IMG/VR virus record: IMGVR_UViG_3300029286_002537
Coordinates: 1 to 20,109 of that record
Source of the DNA: a virus
Strand: one strand, 5' to 3'
Length of the DNA stretch: 20,109 nt
This document shows, one piece after another, positions 5,830-15,445 of this stretch. The notes beneath the pieces are model-generated. The model saw only the letters and a program-made list of their open reading frames with translations. It did no database searches and had not been told where the DNA came from. Numbering within the stretch: position 1 is the stretch's first letter; every line of letters starts with the position of its first letter. The position numbers and the translations under genes were made by a program.

Positions 5830-8800
5830 AGTTGAAACGCCAAGAGGTTTCGGCGAAATAAAAGAAACCGCGGATACTATAGCTCTCGTTCAGTTAGGAG
5901 ACGAAGAGAAAGTTTTCTATTTAACTGATTTAAAACCAGTTTCCGAACTTGAATATGTTATGAAGTCACTTGATAACTTAGGAATAGAGCTTGAGGGAAA
6001 AAGAACTCAAAATACAGAGTTAGCCAAATCTTTTTTTGAAAGGATTGAGAAATCATTAGGCGATGAAGAAGAGATTAAAAAGCTCAAAACATCTTTTTAT
6101 AAGAAGGAAACACCTAAAGCATCAGTCCCGCAAACTCCGAGTGCAGTAACAACCCCTAAAAGTCCGGGCGAGATAGAAGTAAACAAGGTAAAGATATCGC
6201 CAAACAAACCACCGGTAGTATCCACAAGTATTATTCCTCCGGGCAGTAAACCGCCAGTTGCTCCAACAGTAACTAAAGAGCCAACGGGGACACCAGCCCC
6301 TCAACCGCCGACGGGGACTATTTCTATAAATAAACCACAAAAAACCGAGCCAATCAATAAACCCGAAGCAAGTCCTTATGGACTCAAGCCATTTCAGGTG
6401 CCAAAAACAGGGAATAGCGATATTAAGGATTTTGATAAAGAGGCATTTGATATGACAAAAAATGTGCCGGATAAACCCGTTAGTAAACCCGGCGCCTTGA
6501 GAAAGATATGGAATAACCTCAAGGGTTCAGGTTCGGAAGATGTAAAGAAGAAACCGGTAAATAATAATGTATTGGATTTAGACACTGGGAAAGTAAGTCG
6601 TCTTGACCAATCGAGGGAAGTACCTTCTACAGCTCACACACTAACTCATATTTCCTTAAACCAAAATGCAAGGTCAGACGATGAGAAATTAAACTATCAC
6701 TATAAGATAGGAAACAAGGCTAATGCTAAAGTTAGTACATATCCTCTTGACGCAAAAGGTAAACCGACATTCGATAAACACCCTGCTATGCAAGGCAAAA
6801 CATTCCTTCCCGGAGAGAAAATAAAACATCAGGGCAAACCATATACAGTGCATTCTCATATTAATCCAATGCCTGATGCAAATGGACAGGTAGATTACAA
6901 TAAAATGTTAATACAAGACGAAAACGGGAATAAATTTTCGGTTAATAGGGCAAATGTTGAGCATATAGGCACAGATTTTAGCACAGCAAAACAAGTACAA
7001 CTTGAAGACGGCACAAAGAAATATCATCATCAATTAAAAAAAGGCGATAAGATTGTACATAAAGGTACCGCACACGAAGTAGTCGGACCTGGCGATAAAG
7101 GATATTTAACCGAAAGCGATAAGGGAGAGTTGCACTATACCTTCGCTAAAGATTATGATAAGAACTTCAAGCATAACGAATATGACAGAAACAAAAAAGC
7201 GGTAAAAGATGATATTGTAGAATTTGAGCATTTAGGTACAAAGAAACAACGCAGAGTAACAAACGACCACCCTGATGGCGCCATAGTACAGATTAATAAA
7301 TCAGACGATCCAATACTCGTTCCTCACGGACAATACAGCTTTACAGGGAAAAGAGGCTTTATGGAACACCCTGATTTAAAAGACAAGAAAAAAGGTAAAG
7401 AGATTGATACGAGTCAGGGACCAATGCCGGCAGAGAGCATTAGCGAAAAAATGGCAGCCTCGGATGAATTTAAAACAGGCAATACGCTTGATAAGTTCAC
7501 AGGAGCCGATAAGAAATCTCATAGGAAACAACAGATTAATGATAATCATTTTGTCCATTCTTTAGGTATGAAAGGCGAGGATGGCGAGGTAAAAATCCAC
7601 AGTGATAAGAACGGTTCAATATCTCATATAGAGAATCCGTTTATCAAAATACATGGAGAACTGCATAAAATCTTAGGTGTTAGCCCGGAAAAAGGCACAA
7701 TAACAATGGTACCTTATAAAAAGGGTAAAACTCCCGCAGTAAACGAGAAAACAGGGATGCACAAAGGTCAAGAGACATATAACCTTACCGACTTGAGGGA
7801 AAGTCAAAATATGCAACCGATTATAAAAGAAAACGTGCAAAAAACCGGGGAAGGGAACTTAAAAGGCAAACTCTTGAGTGATGTTGCTAAGGCACATAAA
7901 GACAGCGGAGTAACAGACTCTAATGATATAGGTAATGAAACAAATGCTACGGCTAATAACCATATAGCATTATCAAAGAAATTACTTGAAGGCGATGAAG
8001 CTATTTTGAAGAAGCATCAGGATAGTAAAAACAAAATAACACGCGGCGATAATCTTTTCGAAAGGGACGATTACGAGCCGTCGAGCCTTAATAAAAACAA
8101 GAAATACACGGATATCTTGAAAGAAGAATTAGGCGATGACTGGAAGAATCAAGTTAGTGGTAAAGTCAAGGAAAATATAGCCCATGAAGAGGGAACCAAA
8201 AAAATTGAAGAAAATAATGCTAAGAATGCTAAAAGCCTTGCGGACAGATACCAAAAACAAAACACGAACCAACTATCCGAAAAATCTGCTAATTACGTAG
8301 AATATACTAAGAAAAACAAGCCCCTTGAAATGCACTTGGGCAAAGAGGGCAAAGCTGCCGCTTCGTGGTCTAAACACCATAATCTACCATTTAATTTTAC
8401 TGTAGTGGACGCTTCCGATCTAACAGCTTCCCATCGTCCAAAGTTTGACGAAAAAGGGGTGCCCAAAATGCAAGAACCTTACGAATGGAATAAAGACTAT
8501 CCCCCCGAGATGCAGAATAGAAACTATCATGGAAAGGACGAGAAGGCTTATGCCGACAGAAAAATAATAGAAGAGAGAGTAAAAGATTTCAGACCGAGTA
8601 TGGTTATTAATGGAACGGAAGATGCTTCAACTGGGGCTCCTTTTGTTGATCCTCACGGCAGAGCAATCAATAATAGTCGTGTATTAGCTTCGATGCTTTT
8701 GCCGCAGGAAAAAGTAGAAGAAATGAGAACCGAGCTGCTAAAACAGTTACCCCAGTATTACGATAACCCGGAGAACTTAAAAAAAGCTGAAGATATAGTT

Positions 8801-9682
8801 AAAGTTCCAATACTTGTTAGGAGAACCAAACAGGCATATCACGAGAATCCGGATATGTATAATGCGCTCGCGGGAGACTTTAACAAAAGCAGTCTAACTA
8901 ATGAGAGCGCAAAGGAAAAAGCAAGCGGTATAGTAAATAGTGCAGGGCAGAAAGCAACAAACGAAGCATTCAATATCATAGGCGCGACTCCGATCAATAC
9001 AAACATGGCTGCCGAAAAGGTTGCCCTACTCAAAAAATGGTCGGAGAAAAACAACCCTAAAGATGTGACAACTCATTATGAGGGTGGGAAACTAACAGAC
9101 GAAGCTGTGGGCTTCTGGAAAAAATTTATGGCACATTCATATTTTAGAGACGAAAAAGCATCGGACACAATAAAAACACTTGGAGAAGAAGGTAAAAATA
9201 TAATGTCGAAAATTGGGAATTTGCACCAGCATCTTAATCCTTTAAAAACCTCACTAAGTGGAGATTTACATGACGATATAGTAAAATATCTTGCAGATAA
9301 AGCGTCCGAGAAAAAAAACCTGCCAGGTCAGCAAAATTTTGTACATAAAGAGACAAATGTATCGAAGGCTCTCGACAAGATATTCTTTGACGACTCAATA
9401 TCAAATAACGACTTAGACGAGCATTTAAAGAAATATGCCGATAGGATGAGGGGCTACGACGATACTAAAAACCAAGCTTCTATCTTTGCAACCAACACGC
9501 CAGAACAAGAGAAAGAATTAGTAATGGGGAAAATGTTAAGCGAGATAAAGAAGGAAGTTGCTGACGAGGAATCAAGGCAAAAAATTGAAGCAAGAAAACT
9601 AAAGAAATCCTTCTTTCATATTGGTCAATATAAACTTGAATATCCGGAAAAACCAAAAATCATCTTATTAAAGGCTAAATGA
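5807..9682 (+). CDS. Giant (1291 aa) polyvalent-type protein with SH3-like barrels and a DdrB-type ParB domain
   Basis: The TTG start at 5807 is the only one that keeps the first domain; the frame is closed by TAA just upstream and the first ATG is at 5960. Residues 3-45 look like a small SH3/KOW-like barrel. Residues 105-200 are a Pro/Lys/Thr-rich linker. Three more barrel-like segments follow at about 330-387, 408-450 and 465-514. Residues about 863-1050 resemble the DdrB-like ParB domain: V-D-A-S-D-L-T-A-S-H-R-P, Y-P-P-E-M-Q-N-R, G-A-P-F-V-D-P-H-G-R and I-N-N-S-R-V-L-A. DdrB is a phage P1 defence (Dar) protein packaged in the head, and this domain recurs in polyvalent proteins injected with DNA. 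A 22-residue tail follows the last K-S-F-F at 1267-1270. Packaging and ejection are inference. Its TGA overlaps the next ATG by four bases. Confidence 0.8.
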   Translation: MRLAVRDKVETPRGFGEIKETADTIALVQLGDEEKVFYLTDLKPVSELEYVMKSLDNLGIELEGKRTQNTELAKSFFERIEKSLGDEEEIKKLKTSFYKKETPKASVPQTPSAVTTPKSPGEIEVNKVKISPNKPPVVSTSIIPPGSKPPVAPTVTKEPTGTPAPQPPTGTISINKPQKTEPINKPEASPYGLKPFQVPKTGNSDIKDFDKEAFDMTKNVPDKPVSKPGALRKIWNNLKGSGSEDVKKKPVNNNVLDLDTGKVSRLDQSREVPSTAHTLTHISLNQNARSDDEKLNYHYKIGNKANAKVSTYPLDAKGKPTFDKHPAMQGKTFLPGEKIKHQGKPYTVHSHINPMPDANGQVDYNKMLIQDENGNKFSVNRANVEHIGTDFSTAKQVQLEDGTKKYHHQLKKGDKIVHKGTAHEVVGPGDKGYLTESDKGELHYTFAKDYDKNFKHNEYDRNKKAVKDDIVEFEHLGTKKQRRVTNDHPDGAIVQINKSDDPILVPHGQYSFTGKRGFMEHPDLKDKKKGKEIDTSQGPMPAESISEKMAASDEFKTGNTLDKFTGADKKSHRKQQINDNHFVHSLGMKGEDGEVKIHSDKNGSISHIENPFIKIHGELHKILGVSPEKGTITMVPYKKGKTPAVNEKTGMHKGQETYNLTDLRESQNMQPIIKENVQKTGEGNLKGKLLSDVAKAHKDSGVTDSNDIGNETNATANNHIALSKKLLEGDEAILKKHQDSKNKITRGDNLFERDDYEPSSLNKNKKYTDILKEELGDDWKNQVSGKVKENIAHEEGTKKIEENNAKNAKSLADRYQKQNTNQLSEKSANYVEYTKKNKPLEMHLGKEGKAAASWSKHHNLPFNFTVVDASDLTASHRPKFDEKGVPKMQEPYEWNKDYPPEMQNRNYHGKDEKAYADRKIIEERVKDFRPSMVINGTEDASTGAPFVDPHGRAINNSRVLASMLLPQEKVEEMRTELLKQLPQYYDNPENLKKAEDIVKVPILVRRTKQAYHENPDMYNALAGDFNKSSLTNESAKEKASGIVNSAGQKATNEAFNIIGATPINTNMAAEKVALLKKWSEKNNPKDVTTHYEGGKLTDEAVGFWKKFMAHSYFRDEKASDTIKTLGEEGKNIMSKIGNLHQHLNPLKTSLSGDLHDDIVKYLADKASEKKNLPGQQNFVHKETNVSKALDKIFFDDSISNNDLDEHLKKYADRMRGYDDTKNQASIFATNTPEQEKELVMGKMLSEIKKEVADEESRQKIEARKLKKSFFHIGQYKLEYPEKPKIILLKAK

Positions 9683-10746
9683 AGACACTGAAATTAATCA
9701 AGAGTTATTATAGCGATGAAGCGGCTAAGGAGTTTCAGGCAAAAAAAGTTAATAAACTATCAAAGACTCTTGAAAAAACTATTAACCTTGGCAAACCAGC
9801 CGCCCAGAGTAAATTATTCTCGCATCCCGCTGATGAATTATACGAGAAATATCCAAATCTTTTTAAACAGGCTATAAAGCCGAAGCACAAGACTTCATTC
9901 GCGTTATTATTTAGTACATTAGGCAGAAAAGATTTAAATGGCATGGAAAATCCGGATGCTTTACACAAGGAAATGCTTGAGGTCGGCGGCGGTGAAGGAG
10001 CGCCCTTCCTGCAAAAAGCGGATGGTTTACACCGGTTTCAAACAAAAGCATATAAACACCCCGCGGTAGAGTCTCAAGGCATTGTTTTGCCCTCGGATCA
10101 TAATATAAACGAATATAGCGATAGGGCTGATAAAAATAAAAACTGGCAAGACAAATACAGCACATTAGGAAAATCAATCAGTGATGAAGATAATGAAGAT
10201 ATGATTGCATCTATAGCTGTAATGACAGGCGGAGAGATACTTATCGGTAAGCGCATAGATTGCGGTCTCTATACTCTTCCAGGAGGTCACGCGAAACAAG
10301 GCGAAAATATTATCGAAGCCGCCTTGAGAGAATTGCGAGAGGAAACAGGAATAAAAGCTAGACAGGAAGATTTAGTCTATCTTGGGCACGAGAGAGTAAC
10401 TCCGAGAGAAGGCGGTAAAATCACAGTACACTCATTCCTCTTGAACGAAAAAGAGAAAACCAATACTTCGCATGATCCTGACGAAGAAGTTGATAGATGG
10501 GAATGGATTGACGTAAAAAACGGATTACCAAAGCATATACTTAACAACTTACATGCAAAGAAGAATATAACACTTCGCATGTTGGATTTACAGCCATTTG
10601 AAGATGAGATAAAAAAGAGCTTTTTCAACCCCCTTGAGCTTACAGGCGATATGGAAGAATTTGATTTACCTTCAGCAAGCGAAGGTTTAACAGAAGCATT
10701 TAATAAGATAAAGAAAATTTTCGATAAACTGAAAACAGCGGTATAA
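9679..10746 (+). CDS. Nudix hydrolase-domain protein in the head module
   Basis: The ATG overlaps the previous stop (ATGA), so translation is coupled. The first 170 residues are basic and lack a recognised fold. A Nudix domain follows at about 174-300, with a perfect box (G-x5-E-x7-REUxEExGU) from G203 to I225, including E209, R217-E218 and E221-E222 for metal binding and catalysis. Nudix enzymes cleave nucleoside diphosphates linked to another group, such as dNTPs, ADP-ribose, NAD or capped RNA; the substrate cannot be read here. After the domain comes E-I-K-K-S-F-F at 310-316 and a 40-residue acidic tail. A Nudix fused to flanking segments that share a motif with its giant neighbours suggests a virion-packaged enzyme acting early in infection, which is inference. 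Confidence 0.88.
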   Translation: MKTLKLIKSYYSDEAAKEFQAKKVNKLSKTLEKTINLGKPAAQSKLFSHPADELYEKYPNLFKQAIKPKHKTSFALLFSTLGRKDLNGMENPDALHKEMLEVGGGEGAPFLQKADGLHRFQTKAYKHPAVESQGIVLPSDHNINEYSDRADKNKNWQDKYSTLGKSISDEDNEDMIASIAVMTGGEILIGKRIDCGLYTLPGGHAKQGENIIEAALRELREETGIKARQEDLVYLGHERVTPREGGKITVHSFLLNEKEKTNTSHDPDEEVDRWEWIDVKNGLPKHILNNLHAKKNITLRMLDLQPFEDEIKKSFFNPLELTGDMEEFDLPSASEGLTEAFNKIKKIFDKLKTAV

Positions 10747-10747
10747 A

Positions 10748-13700
10748 ATGAAAACATTAACAGAACTATTTAAGTCGGTAGAAGGCGAAGCCGGCGGCAA
10801 TGAAGTTGACTTAATGAAAAAGTTCGGAGACTTACATCATTCCGTTAAAAGCGAATACTCCGCACTCTACAAAAAGATGAGTAATCAAGGCATGGATAAA
10901 CTACCGCCTGAACATCAAGCGAAGATTAAAAAGGTCAATGAATACCTTCAGGGAAAAGCCGATTTAGAGTCTGTACATGACCATTACGGGGTAAAGCAAG
11001 AACCAGATGTCGCTCATATAAAGACCGGCACTTATGGTAAAAACTACGTATTTACTCCACAAGTAGAGAAAGGTAAAGTCTCTCTAATTGGCACGAAGAA
11101 AAACGATAAAGAGGGGATTGCCTCGAAAAGAGGAATGGACAGTTTATTCGGAGATATTGGCAGTTCAGTGGAGCACGAGCCAAAAGAAAAAAGATTAGGC
11201 AAGGACTTCGATGCAGTTAAGAAGTATCTAACAAATAACCCTGACGTCCAAAATAATCTGACCTCAAGCAGAACAGGAAAGGCGAACTTAAAAAAAGTAT
11301 ATGGCGAAGAAGGATTAAACGCGCTTATACCTCCCGAAGAAGTAAAGAAAAAACAGGGATTACCGCCGTCTCGCATAGACGAAGCCCAAAAGAAAATCGA
11401 CCAGATGAATAAATTCTCAAACATACAGATGGTTGATCCAAAAATTAATCCTCCTGCGGGAATAAAACCAAAGATTACGATAGAACAATTAAAAGGTGAT
11501 AAACCCGAGGATAGATTGAGTATGAAAAGATGGAGTAAAATAAAAGACTCGACTAAAGAAGTAAGAGACCATTATAGTCATTTAACGAACCTTGCGAGAG
11601 ACGGGACATTAAGAGAAGAACACAAAGAAACACTCGGAAAATATCACGACTACGCTGATGGTAAAATCAGTTCCGAGGATTTACGGAACCACTTAAATAT
11701 AAAAACAGTCTCTAATAAAGAGGAAGAGCAAGCGAAATTAGACAAGCAATATAAAATGCAGAATCTTACCAAACCTGCAAAAGAACTTCATCAAAGGTTA
11801 ATAGGTCTTGAAAAGTATGGGATTGCAGGCGAAGGTAACAGAAATACATTAGCAAAATTCGACGATTATGCCGACGGTAAAATAGGGCATGATGAGTTAA
11901 AACAACACTTGAACGAAACTCACTTCAAGGATAATCCGTTAAATGCAATCCACGAAAGCGAGATAAAAAAATCTTTTTTCTCCTTATCCCCGCTGTCCAA
12001 ATCCGTTGATTCCGGGGGAAGCCAATTAAGTATATTTGAACAACCGAAGAAAGCAGCTAAACTTATTTCGAACAAAACCCCGAGTATAGACACGGGCAGT
12101 AAACCCAAACAGATGACAATAATGGATATGCCGGGTATGAAAAGGGCGGAAAATATGGCAATATTGCATCCTGATATAAAGAGTCGCCATAAGGCATTAA
12201 CTTCGAAGGTAAAGAGCGGGGAACCCCTTGAAAAACACGAGCAAGAGTCCCTTGATAACATAAACGGTTATCTTGACGGCAATGGTAAGATAACAAAGCA
12301 TTCGGACCTTAAAAAACATTTCGGTATTCAAGACTCCGCAGCCGACAGTAACAAATTAGCTGCTGAGATTAAAGACGGTAAATATCATTACAAAGGCGGT
12401 AGTACAGACTTATTCGGTCAGGAACATATGGGTAAAATGCTTGCGCCTTATGTTACACACAGAGAGTTCCTTGACAATCCTAAACCAGAGCACAAAGAAC
12501 TTGCAGACCAAATAAAGGAAATGCACAATGGAGACGAAACTGCAATACGAGAACATTTCAATAATACGATTGGCAGATATAAACATCATACCGAAAAACC
12601 TAATGGACTACCGGATGAGCGACATACACTTATGAATCATGAAAAGTTCAAAGATTCTCCGGAACATGGGTTAGTTGACGGTTTAGAGGAAAAGCACAGG
12701 AGAGAAATGGATGAGTTAGGTACAGGTGATAAATTCGCGGATGCGGTTATTAACTCGGACAGTACTTACTTGAAACCGGGCGAACATGATCCTGGTAAAC
12801 CTACAGTATCGAATGGACTCTTGAGCTATTTAAGAAAATACAAAGCCGACCACATGAATCCCGAGGAAAAAGCAAATAGACAAAAAAGGACATGGTCTAT
12901 GTTCAAGGATAACAGTTGGGATAAGGATAATCTTAAACGATTTTACGAATTTCCGACAACATCTAACAGACAAGAAGCAAGTACAGAGGTATCTGACAAC
13001 GAAAAAACATATTCAAGTAAAGCACAAAAACAACTATTTGATAATAGGAAAAAATATATCGACAATAAAATAAGCCGTCCGCTTTATGAGTCAAAGCGTG
13101 ACTACATAAAAACGAAAGCAAGTGGTGAAGCCACCGAAGAACAAGAACAATTAAAGCATAGAAAAGACCCTATTAAACATAGAGACTATGATACAGAAGT
13201 AAAGGGGAATTATAAACAAGGGGATACTATCAATTACGCGGGACAAAATCACCAAATTGATAATGTTACGGGCAATATAGCGTTTGCGACGGGTGATGAC
13301 AGCAGACAGCGTCGGATAAAACTTGCCGATATTGAGAACCTAAAACACGAAGATTATACACCTGATATTCACAGCACAGCGTTTAAGAAGTTACTTCATG
13401 GCGGCACGGAAGAGAAGGATCTCGATAAATACTTAACCGAACCGAAAGCCTCGCTTGTAAAGCACCTTGAAAGTCTTGGATTTAATGAAGAAGAAAGACA
13501 GAAAATCCACAATTACTTAAACGGGACTAAACCTAACGAATTTAGACACGAAAAAGGGCAGAAAGCTAAAAAAAGACTTACTGCCAAAGACGAAGCAGAT
13601 ACATCTGAGGCTAAAAACCAAGCCATAAAAGACTCGCTTAGGGTTGATGAAGGGACACTCGGTTCAGGCAATACCAACGATGACGACGAGGAAAGAAATA

Positions 13701-14719
13701 CGCTTTCGTTAGATGAGTTAGATGCTATAAATAACTCAGACGACCCGAATATACTTAAAGAGAAAGATATTCTCGATATGTTAGGCAAACACGATACAGA
13801 CCGGTCCAAAGAAGTTCACGCTAATGCCGTTAATGAACACAATAAGAACCGTAAAGAGTACGAAGAGGTAATACAAAATCACGCAGACCACCTCAATAAG
13901 GTATTCCACCCTCATGCGAATAAAGACTATAAAAACCAAATGGAGGAAGCTACGAATAAACTGAATAGTTTACCAGAACATTTAAGAAACAAATTCCAGC
14001 ATATTTACGACGATATTCATCCAATGAAAACAATTTCAGAGAAAACTGTGCTCGACCATTTAGACCAAGGTGATACAAACGCACTAACCCCTGAGCATAT
14101 AGCTAAAAGGATAGGTATTAAACTTGATCCGCCGGAAAAGAAGAAAGGTAAAGAGACTCTAAATGCACATGCTGAAAAAGAGATTATGAATCATTTAATG
14201 TCTTTATATGGTAAAGGAATTGCGGTATTAGGTCGGGATAAGACAGGTAAAGCCAGAGCTTCTTTAAGTTCAAATGTTTTACGAGAGGCTCTCAAAAAAT
14301 CATTTGGCGTACTTACACAGACCGGTGATTATATTAAGGGCAAACTTAAAAATATTATGAGCCTTAAACTAATTAAAGCACAAGAAATGACATTCCAGAA
14401 AGAAATCGAGATGCTCGTGAAGTCTTTCGGACCGAGAGACCTCTGGGATGAAGTAGATAGCACAAGAGCGCGAGCGCGGAGAGAACTCAACCAAATCCTC
14501 GAACTTTCGGAAGAAAAAGTAGAAGATTCAGCTTATACTAAGATTATAAAGTCATTTGAAGTTGACACATATATATTCGGAGAGCTTCTTTTACAGAAAG
14601 ACCGCATAATGAAAAGCGCAGAATTTGCGGAATATGAAAAAATACTACCGGAGCCGGCTTTATCATTTGATGATGACGGAAAACCAATGCTTGTGTATAT
14701 TGACCCTTTGGAAACTTAA
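10748..14719 (+). CDS. Giant (1323 aa) repeat protein, probable internal head or ejected protein
   Basis: It begins one base after the previous stop and has no catalytic domain I can recognise. It is very rich in Lys, Asp, Glu, His and Asn. Four copies of a helical module lie at about 25-85, 263-320, 338-392 and 470-530, each with a hydrophobic helix, E-H or similar, then Y-x-D/x-G-K and H-L or H-F-G. Residues 821-867 resemble the SH3-like barrels of the 1291-residue protein. Residues 975-1010 are very acidic. The C-terminal 150 residues are helical with three K-S-F motifs (1184-1186, 1225-1227, 1268-1270); another K-S-F-F at 408-411 ends the third module and looks like an old fusion joint. 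Position between portal and capsid genes, composition and motifs point to a capsid-internal or ejected protein. That role is inference. Confidence 0.75.
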   Translation: MKTLTELFKSVEGEAGGNEVDLMKKFGDLHHSVKSEYSALYKKMSNQGMDKLPPEHQAKIKKVNEYLQGKADLESVHDHYGVKQEPDVAHIKTGTYGKNYVFTPQVEKGKVSLIGTKKNDKEGIASKRGMDSLFGDIGSSVEHEPKEKRLGKDFDAVKKYLTNNPDVQNNLTSSRTGKANLKKVYGEEGLNALIPPEEVKKKQGLPPSRIDEAQKKIDQMNKFSNIQMVDPKINPPAGIKPKITIEQLKGDKPEDRLSMKRWSKIKDSTKEVRDHYSHLTNLARDGTLREEHKETLGKYHDYADGKISSEDLRNHLNIKTVSNKEEEQAKLDKQYKMQNLTKPAKELHQRLIGLEKYGIAGEGNRNTLAKFDDYADGKIGHDELKQHLNETHFKDNPLNAIHESEIKKSFFSLSPLSKSVDSGGSQLSIFEQPKKAAKLISNKTPSIDTGSKPKQMTIMDMPGMKRAENMAILHPDIKSRHKALTSKVKSGEPLEKHEQESLDNINGYLDGNGKITKHSDLKKHFGIQDSAADSNKLAAEIKDGKYHYKGGSTDLFGQEHMGKMLAPYVTHREFLDNPKPEHKELADQIKEMHNGDETAIREHFNNTIGRYKHHTEKPNGLPDERHTLMNHEKFKDSPEHGLVDGLEEKHRREMDELGTGDKFADAVINSDSTYLKPGEHDPGKPTVSNGLLSYLRKYKADHMNPEEKANRQKRTWSMFKDNSWDKDNLKRFYEFPTTSNRQEASTEVSDNEKTYSSKAQKQLFDNRKKYIDNKISRPLYESKRDYIKTKASGEATEEQEQLKHRKDPIKHRDYDTEVKGNYKQGDTINYAGQNHQIDNVTGNIAFATGDDSRQRRIKLADIENLKHEDYTPDIHSTAFKKLLHGGTEEKDLDKYLTEPKASLVKHLESLGFNEEERQKIHNYLNGTKPNEFRHEKGQKAKKRLTAKDEADTSEAKNQAIKDSLRVDEGTLGSGNTNDDDEERNTLSLDELDAINNSDDPNILKEKDILDMLGKHDTDRSKEVHANAVNEHNKNRKEYEEVIQNHADHLNKVFHPHANKDYKNQMEEATNKLNSLPEHLRNKFQHIYDDIHPMKTISEKTVLDHLDQGDTNALTPEHIAKRIGIKLDPPEKKKGKETLNAHAEKEIMNHLMSLYGKGIAVLGRDKTGKARASLSSNVLREALKKSFGVLTQTGDYIKGKLKNIMSLKLIKAQEMTFQKEIEMLVKSFGPRDLWDEVDSTRARARRELNQILELSEEKVEDSAYTKIIKSFEVDTYIFGELLLQKDRIMKSAEFAEYEKILPEPALSFDDDGKPMLVYIDPLET
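10820..12337 (+). repeat. Four-copy protein repeat within the 1323-residue protein
   Basis: The span encodes four diverged copies of a 55-60 residue helical module at residues about 25-85, 263-320, 338-392 and 470-530. Copies 2 and 3 are closest and share D-Y-A-D-G-K-I and a following L-x-x-H-L. Copies 1 and 4 keep Y-L-Q-G-K and Y-L-D-G-N-G-K-I with a terminal H-Y-G or H-F-G. The similarity is at protein level; the DNA has diverged, so this is an old duplication. Confidence 0.65.
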
Positions 14720-14730
14720 TTAACAAAACA

Positions 14731-15105
14731 ATGACAAAAATACTTAAAATTCAGCAACCGAAAAGAATGGATTACGAAGAACTTGCAAAATCATTTGCTA
14801 CAGAAGACCGAATGAGTTTCCAGATGGGAAAGAACACTGATGAAGTCATAGGTCGAATAAACAAGTTTACGTCTTTCATTAAGGAACTTAATAACGAAGA
14901 ACTCTTGAAAAAGGGGAAACAGTTACAAACGGCTATTAAAGCAATTAACACCGGCATATCCAATCAGATGAAATCGTTTTTAGCCGCAAAGCAACCGCAT
15001 AAACTATTCAGTGACCCCTTGATGAGCAGGGTAGTAATGGCAAAAGGGTTACTGTCAGTCCAGCTTGAAGAAATAACTAACGAATTAGCGAGCCGTGGAG
15101 TATAA
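14731..15105 (+). CDS. Small helical head-module protein, unknown, 124 residues
   Basis: The ATG at 14731 follows an A-rich leader without SD, 11 bases after the giant gene. The protein is predicted helical, with E-L-A-K-S-F at 17-22 (the motif shared by its neighbours), a long helix at about 35-75 and a final amphipathic helix. No membrane segment or enzyme motif is visible and I recognise no family. Its stop lies inside the start of the next gene (11-base overlap). Placement before the protease suggests a minor head or scaffold-associated part. Confidence 0.7.
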   Translation: MTKILKIQQPKRMDYEELAKSFATEDRMSFQMGKNTDEVIGRINKFTSFIKELNNEELLKKGKQLQTAIKAINTGISNQMKSFLAAKQPHKLFSDPLMSRVVMAKGLLSVQLEEITNELASRGV

Positions 15106-15355
15106 GAACGGCTCACATATAACCCCTGAGCACCTAGAGCTACTTAACCTTCTCGGGAAAGAGAAAGTTGAAGAAGTAATCAAAATTATGGGGGCGCGGA
15201 AGTTTACACTAAAACCCCTTCTATATCACATAAAATGCTTTGAAATAAAGAAAGCAATAGAAACCACAAATAAGACCTTTGAAGAAATTGCAAGGGAAAA
15301 CTCCGTTTCAACAAAAACCATCCAACGAATAATTAAACTCAAAAACAAGATTTAA
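15095..15355 (+). CDS. Helix-turn-helix protein (Mor-like), 86 residues
   Basis: A GTG start at 15095 overlaps the previous gene by 11 bases. The protein has two helical parts: residues 10-50, and a helix-turn-helix at about 60-80 (T-F-E-E-I-A-R-E-N-S-V-S-T-K-T-I-Q-R-I-I). The second half resembles the C-terminal part of Mor/C-type phage late activators or simple recombinase-type HTHs. It probably binds DNA. Lying just before the 90-base intergenic region and the protease-capsid genes, it could control them. The first methionine is uncertain, since no SD is clear. Confidence 0.7.
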   Translation: MEYKNGSHITPEHLELLNLLGKEKVEEVIKIMGARKFTLKPLLYHIKCFEIKKAIETTNKTFEEIARENSVSTKTIQRIIKLKNKI

Positions 15356-15445
15356 GCAACCCTTTCACTTTTGGACTGACCCCTATTGTTTTGTCCACCT
15401 GCACTCTGGTATTTTTGTAACATAGAAAACCAGACAAAAATATAA
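15356..15445 (+). promoter_or_regulatory. Intergenic region with overlapping inverted repeats before the protease gene
   Basis: Three inverted repeats are visible. TGGAC 15372-15376 pairs with GTCCA 15393-15397. TCTGGT 15405-15410 pairs with ACCAGA 15429-15434. TATTTTTGT 15410-15418 pairs with ACAAAAATA 15434-15442. The last two share bases and cannot form together, so they could switch or serve as an operator. I found no convincing -35/-10 pair at proper spacing and no SD before ATG 15446. A role in controlling capsid genes, perhaps by the upstream HTH protein, is only inference. Confidence 0.35.

Noticed and set aside
9680-10177. Reverse-strand ORFs opposite the Nudix gene
   Set aside because: They are shadows of a strongly coding + strand frame with a full Nudix box.
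15370-15400. A possible insertion-sequence end resembling IS3-type terminal repeats (GGACTGACCCCTATTG)
   Set aside because: No transposase, partner repeat or target duplication is visible. The likeness is from memory and is short.
15361-15420. A promoter such as TTGTCC ... TAACAT before the protease gene
   Set aside because: The spacing is about 21 bases, too long for a sigma-70-type promoter, and the -10 match is poor.
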